The notes beneath the pieces were generated by a model, which did not search any database, had not been told where the DNA came from, and saw nothing but the letters and a program-made list of their open reading frames with translations. This document shows positions 27,959 to 37,281 of a stretch of DNA of 64,000 bases, piece after piece. Every line of letters starts with the position of its first letter. The stretch's first letter is position 1. This DNA is from Cytophagales bacterium. GTDB lineage: Bacteria > Bacteroidota > Bacteroidia > Cytophagales > Thermoflexibacteraceae. The position numbers were made by a program, and so were the translations under genes. The stretch covers positions 1 through 64,000 of the forward strand of contig REAZ01000020.1 of assembly GCA_004294445.1 (NCBI GenBank), written 5' to 3'.

Positions 27959-30322
27959 ATGAACAAAATCATCAAATTATTTTTAGTTTTCTCTGTCATT
28001 GCTTTTTTTTCACAATATGCTCATTCTCAAATAATTAGCGGTCAAATCACAAATAATTTGGGGCAAAAAGTGGCTTTGGTCAATATAGCATTGCAGCCAA
28101 CAAATATTGGTACTACCACCGACTCTTTGGGAAATTATAGCCTCAGAGTACCCGAAGGAACTTTTACACTGCTTTTTACACACATTAGCTACCAAGCAAT
28201 CTCTAAAAAAATCACGATTGGCAAAGGTGAGAATAGCAAAATAGATGTGGTGCTAAACGTAAAAACTGAAACACTAAAAGCCGTAGAAGTAATTGATAAT
28301 GAGAAAGCTGTACGCACACAAGTAAGCACTATAGAGGTAAACCCAACGGCTCTGAAAAATATGCCTTCTCCTTTTGGCGACTTCAATCAGGCAATTAGTG
28401 CGGTCGGCTTAGGGGTGAATAACAATAGCGAGCTATCGAGTGCCTACTCTGTAAGGGGTGGAAATTTTGAGGAGAACTTAGTCTATGTCAATAATATAGA
28501 GATTTACAGACCGTTTTTAGTACGGGCGGGGCAGCAAGAAGGCTTGAGTTTCGTCAATCCCGAAATGGTCAAAGGCGTAGAGTTTTCTTCGGGCGGTTGG
28601 CAACCTAAGTATGGCGACAAATTGTCCTCTGTGCTGAATATTACCTACAAGAAACCTACAGAATTTCATGCTGTTGTTTCCGCAGGCTTGCTTGGCGGGG
28701 CGGCACACATAGAGGGCAGTTCCAAAAGTCAGAAAATGAGCTATATGGTCGGGGTTCGCCAAAAATCGGGGCGTTATCTCTTCAATACTTTGCCAACAAA
28801 AGGGCAATACTTCCCCAATTTTACTGACGTACAAGGCTTTTTCAACTTTTCATTGGGCAAGAAAACAGATGTTTCTGTATTGCTTTCTTACGGCAGAAAT
28901 CGCTACCTCATAGTTCCCGAAACCCGCCGAACTGATTTTGGTACTTTTAACCAAAGTTTGCGGCTCACCGTAGATTTTGCAGGGCAGGAATCGCTCAACT
29001 ACGATACTTGGCAGGCAGGAGCAAACCTGACGCATCATTTTTCTTCAAAATTTACTTCTCATTTCATCTTTTCGGGTTTGAAAACCTTTGAACGTGAGTT
29101 CATTAACACAGAAGGCACGTATCGCCTCTGTGATGTAAATACTGACATGAGTTCTCCTGATTTTAATACTTGCCTATTCGTTAGGGGAACGGGCAGTCTG
29201 TACAATTACGGTAGGAATTTCTTAGATGCACAGATTCTTTCGGCAGAAAATAGGAACGAATTTCGCCCAAATGAGAGAAGAAAAATAGAAATGGGTTTGC
29301 GGATTTCCAACGAAAACATCAATGACAAAATCAATCAATATAACTTCAGCGATTCTTCGGAATACGTAAAAATTACGGAAAAACTTAATACAGAAATAAG
29401 TTTAAATTCCACCAGATTAAGTGCTTACGCACAGCAAACGCATTTCATAGGAGAGCGGCAAACGCTTACTTATGGTTTTCGCCTCAACTATTGGACGCTC
29501 AATCAGCAGCTGCTTTTTAGCCCAAGAGTCCAATATTCCATCAAACCAAATTGGAAAAAAAATATACTTTTTAACGCCGCCTTGGGCTTGTATCAGCAGC
29601 CGCCGTTCTATAGAGAACTCCGAGATTTCAATGGCGTTATCAATAAAGACCTCAAAGCCCAATCTTCTATTCACGCAATTATGGGTATGGATTGGAGTTT
29701 CAAACAGTGGGAAAGACCGTTCAAATTCATTGCAGAAGTATATTATAAATACCTTACAAACGTCATTCCTTACGACATGGACAACGTAAGATTGCGTTAT
29801 TATGCCAACAACAATGCGGTTGCATATACCGTAGGGGCAGATTTTAGGGTAAGCGGGGAATTCATCAAAGGAACAGAATCTTGGTTTAACTTGGGGCTGC
29901 TTTCCACCAAAGAGGACGTACAAGGCGATGAACGTGGCTATATTCGCCGCCCAACTGACCAACGCATTACCTTGACTATTTTCTTTGAAGACCATATCCC
30001 CGATAATCCTTCTATTCGGGTGAATATGAGAATGATGTACGGTTCGGGCTTGCCTTTTGGCGTACCAAATCTGCCCAACTACCGCTCGGTATTTAGCGGC
30101 GGCGACTACAAACGTTTGGACATTGGCTTTTCAAAAATTATCAAATTCAAAGACAAGAAGTTCTTAGAATCTGTTTGGCTTGGATTGGACATTCTGAACC
30201 TATTTGGTGCAGATAACAAGATTTCTTATTTGTGGATTCCTGATTTTATGGGCAACCAATATGCCGTTCCTAATGGGCTTTCCCAACGCTTTTTTAACCT
30301 AAGAGTGGTATTGAGAAAGTAA
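27959..30322 (+). CDS. TonB-dependent receptor with carboxypeptidase-regulatory domain
   Basis: Outer membrane protein of 787 residues. A signal peptide ends near HSQ (residue 24). A carboxypeptidase-regulatory-like domain (IISGQITNNLGQKVALVNIA to about residue 105) precedes the plug (VSTIEVNPTALKNMPSPFGD, YSVRGGNFEENLVYVNNIEI, PEMVKGVEFSSGGWQPKYGD) and a beta-barrel to the end. The substrate is unknown; the domain order is that of Bacteroidota receptors for small ligands such as siderophores or vitamins. No partner lipoprotein of the SusD type is nearby, so it is not a SusCD pair. Confidence 0.88.
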   Translation: MNKIIKLFLVFSVIAFFSQYAHSQIISGQITNNLGQKVALVNIALQPTNIGTTTDSLGNYSLRVPEGTFTLLFTHISYQAISKKITIGKGENSKIDVVLNVKTETLKAVEVIDNEKAVRTQVSTIEVNPTALKNMPSPFGDFNQAISAVGLGVNNNSELSSAYSVRGGNFEENLVYVNNIEIYRPFLVRAGQQEGLSFVNPEMVKGVEFSSGGWQPKYGDKLSSVLNITYKKPTEFHAVVSAGLLGGAAHIEGSSKSQKMSYMVGVRQKSGRYLFNTLPTKGQYFPNFTDVQGFFNFSLGKKTDVSVLLSYGRNRYLIVPETRRTDFGTFNQSLRLTVDFAGQESLNYDTWQAGANLTHHFSSKFTSHFIFSGLKTFEREFINTEGTYRLCDVNTDMSSPDFNTCLFVRGTGSLYNYGRNFLDAQILSAENRNEFRPNERRKIEMGLRISNENINDKINQYNFSDSSEYVKITEKLNTEISLNSTRLSAYAQQTHFIGERQTLTYGFRLNYWTLNQQLLFSPRVQYSIKPNWKKNILFNAALGLYQQPPFYRELRDFNGVINKDLKAQSSIHAIMGMDWSFKQWERPFKFIAEVYYKYLTNVIPYDMDNVRLRYYANNNAVAYTVGADFRVSGEFIKGTESWFNLGLLSTKEDVQGDERGYIRRPTDQRITLTIFFEDHIPDNPSIRVNMRMMYGSGLPFGVPNLPNYRSVFSGGDYKRLDIGFSKIIKFKDKKFLESVWLGLDILNLFGADNKISYLWIPDFMGNQYAVPNGLSQRFFNLRVVLRK

Positions 30323-30333
30323 TTTGTTTATGA

Positions 30334-30377
30334 GTGTCAGATTTTGGGAATCTGACACCACATCAATCTGACACCAC
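30334..30377. repeat. Hairpin and 13-base direct repeat
   Basis: Inverted repeat with 10-base arms GTGTCAGATT (30334-30343) and AATCTGACAC (30349-30358), then the sequence AATCTGACACCAC occurs twice (30349-30361 and 30365-30377). It lies between convergent genes; there is no T-run, so it is not a classic terminator. Confidence 0.7.
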
Positions 30378-30387
30378 GCTGGGAAGG

Positions 30388-31248
30388 CTATACTATCATT
30401 TTCTCGATAGGCACTACCAATATTCCCTCTGCACCTGCCTCGCGCAGGGCTTCTATTACATCCCAAAAGTCGTTTTCATTGATAACAGAGTGCATTGATA
30501 CCCAATTTTTGTCTGCCAACTCCATGATAGAAGGGCTACGCATTCCGGGTAGTAGTTTTTTTATTTCTTCTACTTTATGCTTGGGGGCGTTCAGCAAAAT
30601 GTATTTGTTTTTTCGAGCGTTCTGAACGGATTTAATCCTAAACAAAAGTTTATTCAGAAGTACTAACTTGCTCTCTGACAGATTTTTCTGTCTAATCAGT
30701 ACAGCTTCTGACTTAAAAATTGTTTCTACTTCCTTTAGTCCATTGGTAAATAGCGTACTGCCCGAACTAACAAGGTCGCAAATAGCCTCTGCCAAGCCAA
30801 TGCTCGGAGCTATTTCTACGGAGCCACTTATTTCGTGAATATTTGCAGAAACCAGATTTTCAGCCAGATAGTTTTGTAAAATTCTCGGATAGGAAGTCGC
30901 TATATTTTTACCTTCCAAGCCTTTGATTCCCTTATATTCCTCATTTTTGGGAATAGCAACAGACAATCTGCATTTGCTAAACCCTAAGCGGTGCGCTATT
31001 TCTACGCTTTTGCCCTTCTCTGCCATTACGTTTTCCCCTACAATGCCAATATCTGCCACGCCGTCAGCTACATAGCCAGGAATATCGTCATCTCTGAGCA
31101 GTAAAAATTCGGCGGCAAAATTAGTAGCTTGTGCTTTGAGCTGCCCAATGCCATTCTGGAAGTCAATGCCACATTCTTTGATGAGGGCAAATGAATCCTC
31201 GCTTAATCTTCCTGATTTCTGAACAGCTATTCTTAGTATTTCATTCAT
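30388..31248 (-). CDS. hisG: ATP phosphoribosyltransferase (long form)
   Basis: First enzyme of histidine synthesis, joining ATP and PRPP. At 286 residues it is the long form with its own C-terminal regulatory domain (LLPGMRSPSIMELADKNWVS, then VIEALREAGAEGILVVPIEK). The N-terminal AVQKSGRLSEDSFALIKECG and the ADIGIVGENV segment are typical. I chose the ATG at 31248 because the extra 25 residues of the longer frame match no family sequence. No other his genes adjoin it here. Confidence 0.95.
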   Translation of the reverse strand: MNEILRIAVQKSGRLSEDSFALIKECGIDFQNGIGQLKAQATNFAAEFLLLRDDDIPGYVADGVADIGIVGENVMAEKGKSVEIAHRLGFSKCRLSVAIPKNEEYKGIKGLEGKNIATSYPRILQNYLAENLVSANIHEISGSVEIAPSIGLAEAICDLVSSGSTLFTNGLKEVETIFKSEAVLIRQKNLSESKLVLLNKLLFRIKSVQNARKNKYILLNAPKHKVEEIKKLLPGMRSPSIMELADKNWVSMHSVINENDFWDVIEALREAGAEGILVVPIEKMIV

Positions 31249-31340
31249 TTGTTTTATGCTAAAGTGAATTGCCGATAGGTAAATAAAATTTGACACACGG
31301 CAGTTTTTTTTAAGGAAACGCAAAGGTAATGTTTGGAGGG

Positions 31341-32294
31341 CTAATCAAGCATGAGAATTTTTATATTTTTTAGTTTACGTGCCAATTTCATCCCTTTTTT
31401 TCGCCCAAGTACACTCACGGCGGAAGCCAACACATCTGCCGCTGTTCCATTTGGAGCTATGACAGTTACTTGCCTATTTTCAGTAAGTCCTATTCCCGTT
31501 TTTGGGTTGATGATGTGAGAGTAGCGTTTTCCCTCGAAAGATACAAATTGATACAAATCACCACTTGTCGCTATGGCACAGTTTTTCAAAAAAAGTTCTC
31601 TGTTACCCAATTGTGTCATTTGATTGTTGTATCCTATTTCTATTCGCCAGCCCTCTGCTTGCAGCATCGGGGCATCACCAATCGAAATATCTCCCCCTAA
31701 GTCCACCAATGCCGCCCTGATGCCCATTTCACTCAAAAGTTTCAACACTTCGTCAGCAATAAAGCCCTTGCCAATACCACCAACATCAAGCCTCATACCC
31801 TTAGTTTCGAGCCGAATAGCTTGCATTTTGGGATATAGGTGTATTTTTTTGTAGCCCGTAGCTTTTTTAGCCTTCGCCAACTGCTCTTTGGTAGGGAAAA
31901 TATTTTGCCGCCTTGCCCTCCGCCAAAGTAGTACATAGTTGCCAATAGTAATATCAAAAGCACCCTGAGTCAATTTGGCATAATAAACAGCCCGATCCAC
32001 TATAGCATAAAGCGTTTTGCTCACCCGAATAGGTCTGCCAACGCCCGAACTATCCGAAAGTTTGCGTATTTCGCTATTTTCGTTGTAGTCGCTCAAAATC
32101 TCATTCATTTCATCAATTTTTTCCCATGCTTTTTGGCTTGCTTGCTGTGCCTTAGCCGAGTCGGAGGCGTAGAAAACAAGTTTGCAAACGGTGCCTAACT
32201 TGCCCGCCGAAAACTCATAACGCTGCTGCGCGCGCGCATGGAAAGGGATACAAAATAATAAAAAATAGAAGAAAAAAATCTTTCTTTGATTCAC
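31341..32294 (-). CDS. apbE: FAD:protein FMN transferase
   Basis: ApbE-family flavin transferase of 317 residues that attaches FMN to Thr residues of extracytoplasmic proteins such as Nqr/Rnf subunits. Motifs seen: DYNENSEIRKL, GAFDITIGNYVLLWR, LDVGGIGKGFIADEVLK, VDLGGDISIG, SGDLYQF and YSHIINPKTG, all family signatures. The signal peptide MNQRKIFFFYFLLFCIPFHA would start at a GTG at 32294; the frame has no ATG in a suitable place, so this is my start. A TTG at 32348 is possible but gives an odd N terminus. Confidence 0.9.
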   Translation of the reverse strand: MNQRKIFFFYFLLFCIPFHARAQQRYEFSAGKLGTVCKLVFYASDSAKAQQASQKAWEKIDEMNEILSDYNENSEIRKLSDSSGVGRPIRVSKTLYAIVDRAVYYAKLTQGAFDITIGNYVLLWRRARRQNIFPTKEQLAKAKKATGYKKIHLYPKMQAIRLETKGMRLDVGGIGKGFIADEVLKLLSEMGIRAALVDLGGDISIGDAPMLQAEGWRIEIGYNNQMTQLGNRELFLKNCAIATSGDLYQFVSFEGKRYSHIINPKTGIGLTENRQVTVIAPNGTAADVLASAVSVLGRKKGMKLARKLKNIKILMLD

Positions 32295-32376
32295 ATTGCT
32301 AACGATAAAGCACGTAGATTTTGTTATAACATAGATTAGAAGTATCAAAATTAATGGTTTTGAAAAAATAAATAAC

Positions 32377-32384
32377 TACTTTTG
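32377..32384 (+). promoter_or_regulatory. Possible -7 box of the map gene
   Basis: TACTTTTG matches TAnnTTTG, with TTTTG 14 bases upstream (a short spacing). It lies 40 bases before the ATG at 32425. Confidence 0.45.
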
Positions 32385-32424
32385 CAGACATATTCAGAGA
32401 AGTAAACATTTTGTAGGGAAAATT

Positions 32425-33270
32425 ATGGGATTCAATAAGGAAAAATTACCTATTTTTTATAAAACAAAAGACGAGATAGAAGCCATAAGAGAGAGTTCTT
32501 TGTTGGTTTCTAAGACTTTGGGCTTGGTAGCCAGCCACATAAGAGCAGGGGTTACGACTGCCTATCTCGATAAGATTGCCGAAGAATTCATCAGGGACAA
32601 CAAAGGCGTGCCAGCCTTCAAAGGCTACGAAGGCGGTCCCGACTCTCCTCCCTTTCCCGCTACTTTGTGTATGTCTTTGAATGAACAAGTAGTACATGGC
32701 TTCCCCAATGACCGCGAACTCCAAGACGGGGATATTCTGTCGGTGGACTGTGGCGTAGTAAAAAATGGTTTTTATGGCGACCATGCCTATACTTTCCCTA
32801 TTGGGCAGGTACGTGCAGATGTGCTGAAACTTCTCAAAGTTACCAAAGAGTGCTTATATTTGGGCATTGAGCAGGCAGCAGTAGGCAAGCGAATTGGCGA
32901 TATTGGCTTTGCTATTCAGCAACACGCCGAAAAAAATGGTTTTACTATTGTGCGGGAGTTGGTAGGGCATGGCGTAGGGAAAATGCTCCACGAAGCCCCC
33001 GAACTGCCCAACTATGGCAAAAGAGGCAAAGGAACACAACTCCAAAATGGTTTGGTGCTTGCGATAGAGCCAATGATTAATTTTGGAAAAAAAGATGTAA
33101 AACAACTCGCTGACGGCTGGACTATAGTAACTGCTGACGGCAAACCCTCTGCTCACTTCGAGCATGATGTTGCTATTATCAATGGAAAACCTGTGATTTT
33201 ATCTACTTTTGATTATGTAGAGGAGGCTTTAGCGAAAAATAAAAATATTTTGCAGCCTGAAGCTCAATAA
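32425..33270 (+). CDS. map: Methionine aminopeptidase, type I
   Basis: Cytosolic metalloenzyme of 281 residues that removes the initiator Met. Metal ligands are visible in VDCGVVKNGFYGDHAYTF (two Asp), GHGVGKMLHEAPELPNYG (His), LAIEPMINFG (Glu) and HFEHDVAII (Glu). The length is slightly above the usual 250-260 because of a short C-terminal tail (EEALAKNKNILQPEAQ). Its 3' end overlaps the convergent membrane-protein gene by 42 bases. Confidence 0.95.
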   Translation: MGFNKEKLPIFYKTKDEIEAIRESSLLVSKTLGLVASHIRAGVTTAYLDKIAEEFIRDNKGVPAFKGYEGGPDSPPFPATLCMSLNEQVVHGFPNDRELQDGDILSVDCGVVKNGFYGDHAYTFPIGQVRADVLKLLKVTKECLYLGIEQAAVGKRIGDIGFAIQQHAEKNGFTIVRELVGHGVGKMLHEAPELPNYGKRGKGTQLQNGLVLAIEPMINFGKKDVKQLADGWTIVTADGKPSAHFEHDVAIINGKPVILSTFDYVEEALAKNKNILQPEAQ

Positions 33271-34509
33271 ATATACCCAAAATGGCAAAAAGCCTGCCTT
33301 ATAGCGTACCAAAGTGCCTACGCTTGGCATCGAAACTGTCATCATTATCGAGAGAGAAATGACATAAACAAGGCAAGCTAAAAGCAATAAAAAATACTGA
33401 TTTTTTTCTGTAAGTATTTGTTTATAAGGCAATAAGGGATATTTTACCGAAGTGAAAATAAAAATTGCATAAATAAATAAATTTTCAAGCCCTGCAAATA
33501 GTTTGAAAATATTTTTCGTGTCTGTTTGCCAAAATATAGGCTCAAACAAGCCACCTAAAATGGCAGCAGGTGCGTTTTTGAACAGACTGAATAAGTTAGG
33601 CTGAAAATCGTCAAAAAAAATCAAATTGTCCGCATCAGTAATCTTAATAGTATCGTAATAGCTATCAGTAAGGGTGATGAGGAAATAATCGGCTTGCAAA
33701 CTTGGGTGAATAAAAGAAGCTAAAAAGCCTGAAACAAATATGATGGTAAAAAAAGCAAAGACTTGCCAAAGGAGTGAAATCTCATATTTCTTGCGCAAAA
33801 AGTCCACTACTGAATAAGCAAAAAGAATGGGCAGCAAAGCCGCTAAGTAGAAATATTTTATTTTCCATATCAGAAAAAGGCAAGCCAAAAATACAAGGCT
33901 TTGAAAGTAATTTCGCTTGAAGAAGTGCATATTCAAAAAAACGCCTACACTCCCACAGATAGCTCCGCACAGCAAACTTTCTTTGAGGAGTCCAGAACTC
34001 CAGAAAACTACAGAAGGCAGCAGGAAAAAAGAAAGGACAATGCCCTGCTCACTTCTTGGGAAAAGCCTTGCTAATACATTGGCTACATACCAAAACCCAA
34101 CAAAACTAAATAAGGAGAACCAAAGAGAAGTAAGCCACAAATTATTGAATGTCAGTGTGTTGATGAGTGCAATGATTTTGACAAAAAATAGAAGACGGCT
34201 ATTTAAGTCCTTGAAATCTCCAAAATAATATCCCGCCAAAGGGGTGCCTGTATGCGGAAACTTCCAAAAATCAATAGGATTTTCAAGTAGAAGTTGTCTT
34301 AGCAACTCTCCCTGATGAAAGGTATAGAGGACATCTCCTTCTTTGTAGTAATATTGATAGATAAAAGCGACAGCCGTACCTGCCAATAGCTTGATAACCA
34401 ATCCAATAAAAAAATATTTTTTCAAAGGCGAATCTCTGCTTCGGCTATAGAGTAGGTAAATAGCACAGGTTAAAAGTAAACTGTTGAGAGATAAAAAGAA
34501 AATGGACAT
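33229..34509 (-). CDS. Polytopic membrane protein, possibly glycosyltransferase-like
   Basis: Protein of 426 residues with roughly ten hydrophobic helices. The first loop (KEGDVLYTFHQGELLRQLL) has acidic residues and the arrangement resembles GT-C-fold membrane glycosyltransferases, but I see no decisive motif. It starts 9 bases after the stop of the 261-residue gene, so the two are an operon downstream of tRNA-Ala. Its 3' end overlaps map by 42 bases on the other strand. Confidence 0.75.
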   Translation of the reverse strand: MSIFFLSLNSLLLTCAIYLLYSRSRDSPLKKYFFIGLVIKLLAGTAVAFIYQYYYKEGDVLYTFHQGELLRQLLLENPIDFWKFPHTGTPLAGYYFGDFKDLNSRLLFFVKIIALINTLTFNNLWLTSLWFSLFSFVGFWYVANVLARLFPRSEQGIVLSFFLLPSVVFWSSGLLKESLLCGAICGSVGVFLNMHFFKRNYFQSLVFLACLFLIWKIKYFYLAALLPILFAYSVVDFLRKKYEISLLWQVFAFFTIIFVSGFLASFIHPSLQADYFLITLTDSYYDTIKITDADNLIFFDDFQPNLFSLFKNAPAAILGGLFEPIFWQTDTKNIFKLFAGLENLFIYAIFIFTSVKYPLLPYKQILTEKNQYFLLLLACLVYVISLSIMMTVSMPSVGTLVRYKAGFLPFWVYLLSFRLQNIFIFR

Positions 34510-34518
34510 ATCGGCAAA

Positions 34519-35304
34519 CTATACAAAAAAATCATTGAGTTGCTTTTCGATTTTTGCAATGAGATTTACCTTTTCCGAACGGTTCATCAGCGACTGACCT
34601 GCTTCGTACCAAAATTCATCACCAATATTGATAAAAAAGCCATTCTGCGAGATAGGTTCGTCAGTTTGTGCTTCTTCTACAAAATAATCGGGCTTAAAAA
34701 CCAATTCGAGGAAATCTTTGCCCTCCTGCCATGAAAGACTTACCTCCTTAGCTACGGCGTTCTTTGCCTTGCTTTTAATAAGTACGCTACGCTTGCTAAA
34801 CTCGGTAATAAATTGAAATTCAGCATACTCATTCGGAGAAATTTTTTTGAAACGAAGCAACAAAGGGCGTTCTACTTGCCTCACTTCCAACAGTGCCTGA
34901 CTTAGCTCCTCACACAAATATTCCCACTGTTCGTGATTTACGGGGCTAAAAGTGCTTTTTTCACCCAACTCATTTACAATATCTATTTCCAAGAAATTTG
35001 CATTTGAGTTTTCGGTACGTTTAGTCGATATTTTGGTCTTTTTTAGTAGCTGTGAGAACTGCTCTGTCCACAAGGCACTGACCTCGCCGTCCAAATCTAT
35101 GTCGTCATTGAGCGAAAAACCCTGCCCAACAATTTCATCTACGCTTAGGTCATCTCGGAGCGTATATACTATCTGATAATCGAGGGCTAAATGTTGCTCT
35201 TTGGGCGTGCCTTTTAGAATATAAGTGTAGCTATACGGCGGTGGCGTATTTTCGGAAGTTTCGAAACGAATTTCGAAGGATTGTATGTTACTGTTATTGA
35301 TCAT
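34519..35304 (-). CDS. Unknown soluble protein of 261 residues
   Basis: Acidic protein with no signal peptide or membrane helix. Two similar parts each hold beta-rich segments (PPPYSYTYILKGTPKEQHLA and later PLLLRFKKISPNEYAEFQFI). I do not recognise a family. The gene starts only 4 bases after the 3' end of tRNA-Ala and is probably cotranscribed with it, and with the membrane protein behind it. Confidence 0.65.
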   Translation of the reverse strand: MINNSNIQSFEIRFETSENTPPPYSYTYILKGTPKEQHLALDYQIVYTLRDDLSVDEIVGQGFSLNDDIDLDGEVSALWTEQFSQLLKKTKISTKRTENSNANFLEIDIVNELGEKSTFSPVNHEQWEYLCEELSQALLEVRQVERPLLLRFKKISPNEYAEFQFITEFSKRSVLIKSKAKNAVAKEVSLSWQEGKDFLELVFKPDYFVEEAQTDEPISQNGFFINIGDEFWYEAGQSLMNRSEKVNLIAKIEKQLNDFFV

Positions 35305-35308
35305 TTTG

Positions 35309-35382
<74 letters not shown>

Positions 35383-35402
35383 TTTCGGAAAAGACTACGC
35401 TG

Positions 35403-35410
35403 CAAAGGTA
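35403..35410 (-). promoter_or_regulatory. -7 promoter box of tRNA-Ala
   Basis: Minus-strand TACCTTTG followed by GCAG, the same box as before rpmH and rpmB. It lies 20 bases upstream of the mature tRNA 5' end. A -33 TTG is not evident. Confidence 0.6.
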
Positions 35411-35485
35411 GTATATTTTTTAAAATATTGTCCTAAAAAAAATACTTTTTACTTCGTATATTGCCTACAAAAAATATAATTACCA

Positions 35486-36298
35486 ATGATAAATCCAAAA
35501 GACGAAAAATATAGCCTCGCTTTTCAGCGTATCTTGCAAATAATGAATGAGTTGCGCGAGCAATGCCCTTGGGATAGAAAGCAAACGATTCATTCTCTCC
35601 GCCATCTGACTATCGAGGAAACTTACGAGCTTTCTGATGCGATAATGAATGAGGATTGGCAGGAAATGAAAAATGAGTTGGGCGATATTTTGCTGCATCT
35701 TATTTTTTATGCCAAAATAGCCTCTGAAAATCAGGCATTTGACATTGCAGACGTGATTCACTCGCTTGCTGAAAAGCTCATTCGCCGCCACCCGCACATC
35801 TACGGAGATACGAAGGCTGAGGACGAAGATGCCGTAAAGCGAAATTGGGAACTCATCAAACTTCAGGAGAAAAATACTAAAAATCAAGAAAATACGGTCT
35901 TGGGCGGTGTGCCAAAGTCGCTCCCTGCAATGGTAAAAGCTATGAGAATCCAAGAAAAGGCGAGAGGTGTAGGCTTTGACTGGGACGACCGCAAGCAGGT
36001 TTGGGAGAAAGTAGAGGAGGAAATGCAGGAGTTCAAAGAAACTTACCAAGATATTCCTGATGAGCAGATTGACAGGGAACACGCAGAGGAGGAGTTTGGC
36101 GACTTGATTTTTGCCTTGATAAATTATGCCCGCTTTATGAATATTAATCCAGAAACTGCCTTAGAAAAAACTAACCGAAAATTCATTTATCGCTTTGGTT
36201 ACTTGGAAAGTGAAAGCAAGAAAGATGGCAAGCGAATGGAAGAAATGACGCTGGCAGAAATGGACGAATATTGGAATAGGGCAAAAAGTATGAAATAG
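35486..36298 (+). CDS. mazG: Nucleoside triphosphate pyrophosphohydrolase MazG
   Basis: House-cleaning NTP pyrophosphatase of 270 residues with two MazG domains. In the first, metal-binding acids are in TIEETYELSDA and ELGDILLHLIFYAK, and WDRKQTIHSLRHLTIEE is diagnostic. The second domain has KVEEEMQEFKE and HAEEEFGDLIFALINYAR, then NRKFIYRFGYLE. The length equals the family's norm. Confidence 0.95.
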   Translation: MINPKDEKYSLAFQRILQIMNELREQCPWDRKQTIHSLRHLTIEETYELSDAIMNEDWQEMKNELGDILLHLIFYAKIASENQAFDIADVIHSLAEKLIRRHPHIYGDTKAEDEDAVKRNWELIKLQEKNTKNQENTVLGGVPKSLPAMVKAMRIQEKARGVGFDWDDRKQVWEKVEEEMQEFKETYQDIPDEQIDREHAEEEFGDLIFALINYARFMNINPETALEKTNRKFIYRFGYLESESKKDGKRMEEMTLAEMDEYWNRAKSMK

Positions 36299-36303
36299 AA
36301 ATT

Positions 36304-36345
36304 AAAACGCTTATCTGGAAAAAATAGCTCCAGATAGGCGTTTTT
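36304..36345. terminator. Strong bidirectional terminator
   Basis: Sixteen-base stem between 36304-36319 and 36329-36344 (one G-T pair), with A-run on the left and T-run on the right. It ends mazG (+) and the GNAT gene (-), whose stop codon lies inside its right edge. Confidence 0.9.
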
Positions 36346-36871
36346 ACCCTTTCTTCAGTACCAATTTCATCATGATGTCTGTTTGCTCATCATCTCCTAA
36401 TTTGAAAATGTGCTTATCAAATGCTACAAAACCATTTTTTTTATAAAAACTGATGGCTCTCGGATTTTCTTCCCAAACTCCCAGCCAAACGTAATCTGCA
36501 TTTTTCTGATTTGCTACTTGCATGGCTTTGTCGTAAAGCAACTGCCCGACACTTTTTCCATGAAATTCTTTTAAAACATAAATGCGTTCGATTTCAAGGG
36601 CTTTATCGTCTCGAATTTCTGTTTGTGATTGCCCAAAGTTTAGCTTTAAATAACCAATTGCATTATCATTGAGTATTGCAAAATAAAATTCAGCGTTCTT
36701 ATCATTCAGTTCGGAAGTCAATTTTTCAGTAGAAAACCCCTCTTCCAAATAGGTTTTCATATTTTCTTCGGTATTTCCCTCTGAAAATGCTTCTAAAAAC
36801 GTATGTCTGCCAATTTTTTGTAATTGGTCTATGTCGTTAAATGCTACTTTTCTGATACTAATATTTGTCAT
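36344..36871 (-). CDS. GNAT acetyltransferase, PaiA-like
   Basis: N-acetyltransferase of 175 residues. The acetyl-CoA site is seen in IERIYVLKEFHGKSVGQLLYDKA (Q/R-x-x-G-x-G/A-like) and the final fold in WLGVWEENPRAISFYKKNGF. These segments resemble PaiA-type polyamine acetyltransferases. The ATG at 36871 gives MTNISIRKVAFNDIDQLQKI, a normal GNAT start; the frame extends further upstream without family likeness. Confidence 0.88.
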   Translation of the reverse strand: MTNISIRKVAFNDIDQLQKIGRHTFLEAFSEGNTEENMKTYLEEGFSTEKLTSELNDKNAEFYFAILNDNAIGYLKLNFGQSQTEIRDDKALEIERIYVLKEFHGKSVGQLLYDKAMQVANQKNADYVWLGVWEENPRAISFYKKNGFVAFDKHIFKLGDDEQTDIMMKLVLKKG

Positions 36872-36908
36872 TTCTTTACGGTTTATTCCCCGTAAATTTC
36901 GTATATTT

Positions 36909-37253
36909 TTACCTAATTCCAATCAATAATTTTTTTAGATTTCCATTTTCTTTTGCCAATACATACAGCACGTAGGGTGCAAAAAAGATAATTCCCAATA
37001 TCATCGCAACAATTCCAATCAAAATGGAAGTGGGTGAAAATTTGCTACGCCACATTATCCAAAGCCCTGATAGCGTGAGATAACAACTGAAATCGAGATT
37101 GAATTGTCCGCTCCAGTTGAGTGCCGCCATATTGTTCAGAAAAACTTGAAACAAGGTTACTCCTTCGGCTTGGAAGGCTACGAAAGTATAAATTAAAACA
37201 GCTATTGTTTGGGTTAAAAGCAAACCTTTGAATAAAAATAATTTGTTGTCCAT
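36909..37253 (-). CDS. DUF2834-like small membrane protein
   Basis: Protein of 114 residues with three hydrophobic helices (KGLLLTQTIAVLIYTFVAF, then around residues 55-70 and 75-100). The FLNNMAALNWSGQFNLDFSC segment resembles DUF2834 proteins. The function is unknown. It is 28 bases after the 144-residue membrane gene and upstream of the GNAT gene, probably in one operon led by the TetR gene. Confidence 0.7.
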   Translation of the reverse strand: MDNKLFLFKGLLLTQTIAVLIYTFVAFQAEGVTLFQVFLNNMAALNWSGQFNLDFSCYLTLSGLWIMWRSKFSPTSILIGIVAMILGIIFFAPYVLYVLAKENGNLKKLLIGIR

Positions 37254-37281
37254 ATAAAAAAATTATAATTTAAGTTTAATT

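Noticed and set aside
29417-29995. Minus-strand frame of 192 codons inside the second TonB receptor
   Set aside because: Antisense to a clear beta-barrel region; no recognisable domain.
20145-30322. SusCD polysaccharide-utilisation locus
   Set aside because: Neither TonB receptor is followed by a SusD-like lipoprotein gene, and the first is Oar-like.
35480-36082. Minus-strand frame of 200 codons
   Set aside because: Fully antisense to mazG, which has both MazG domains.
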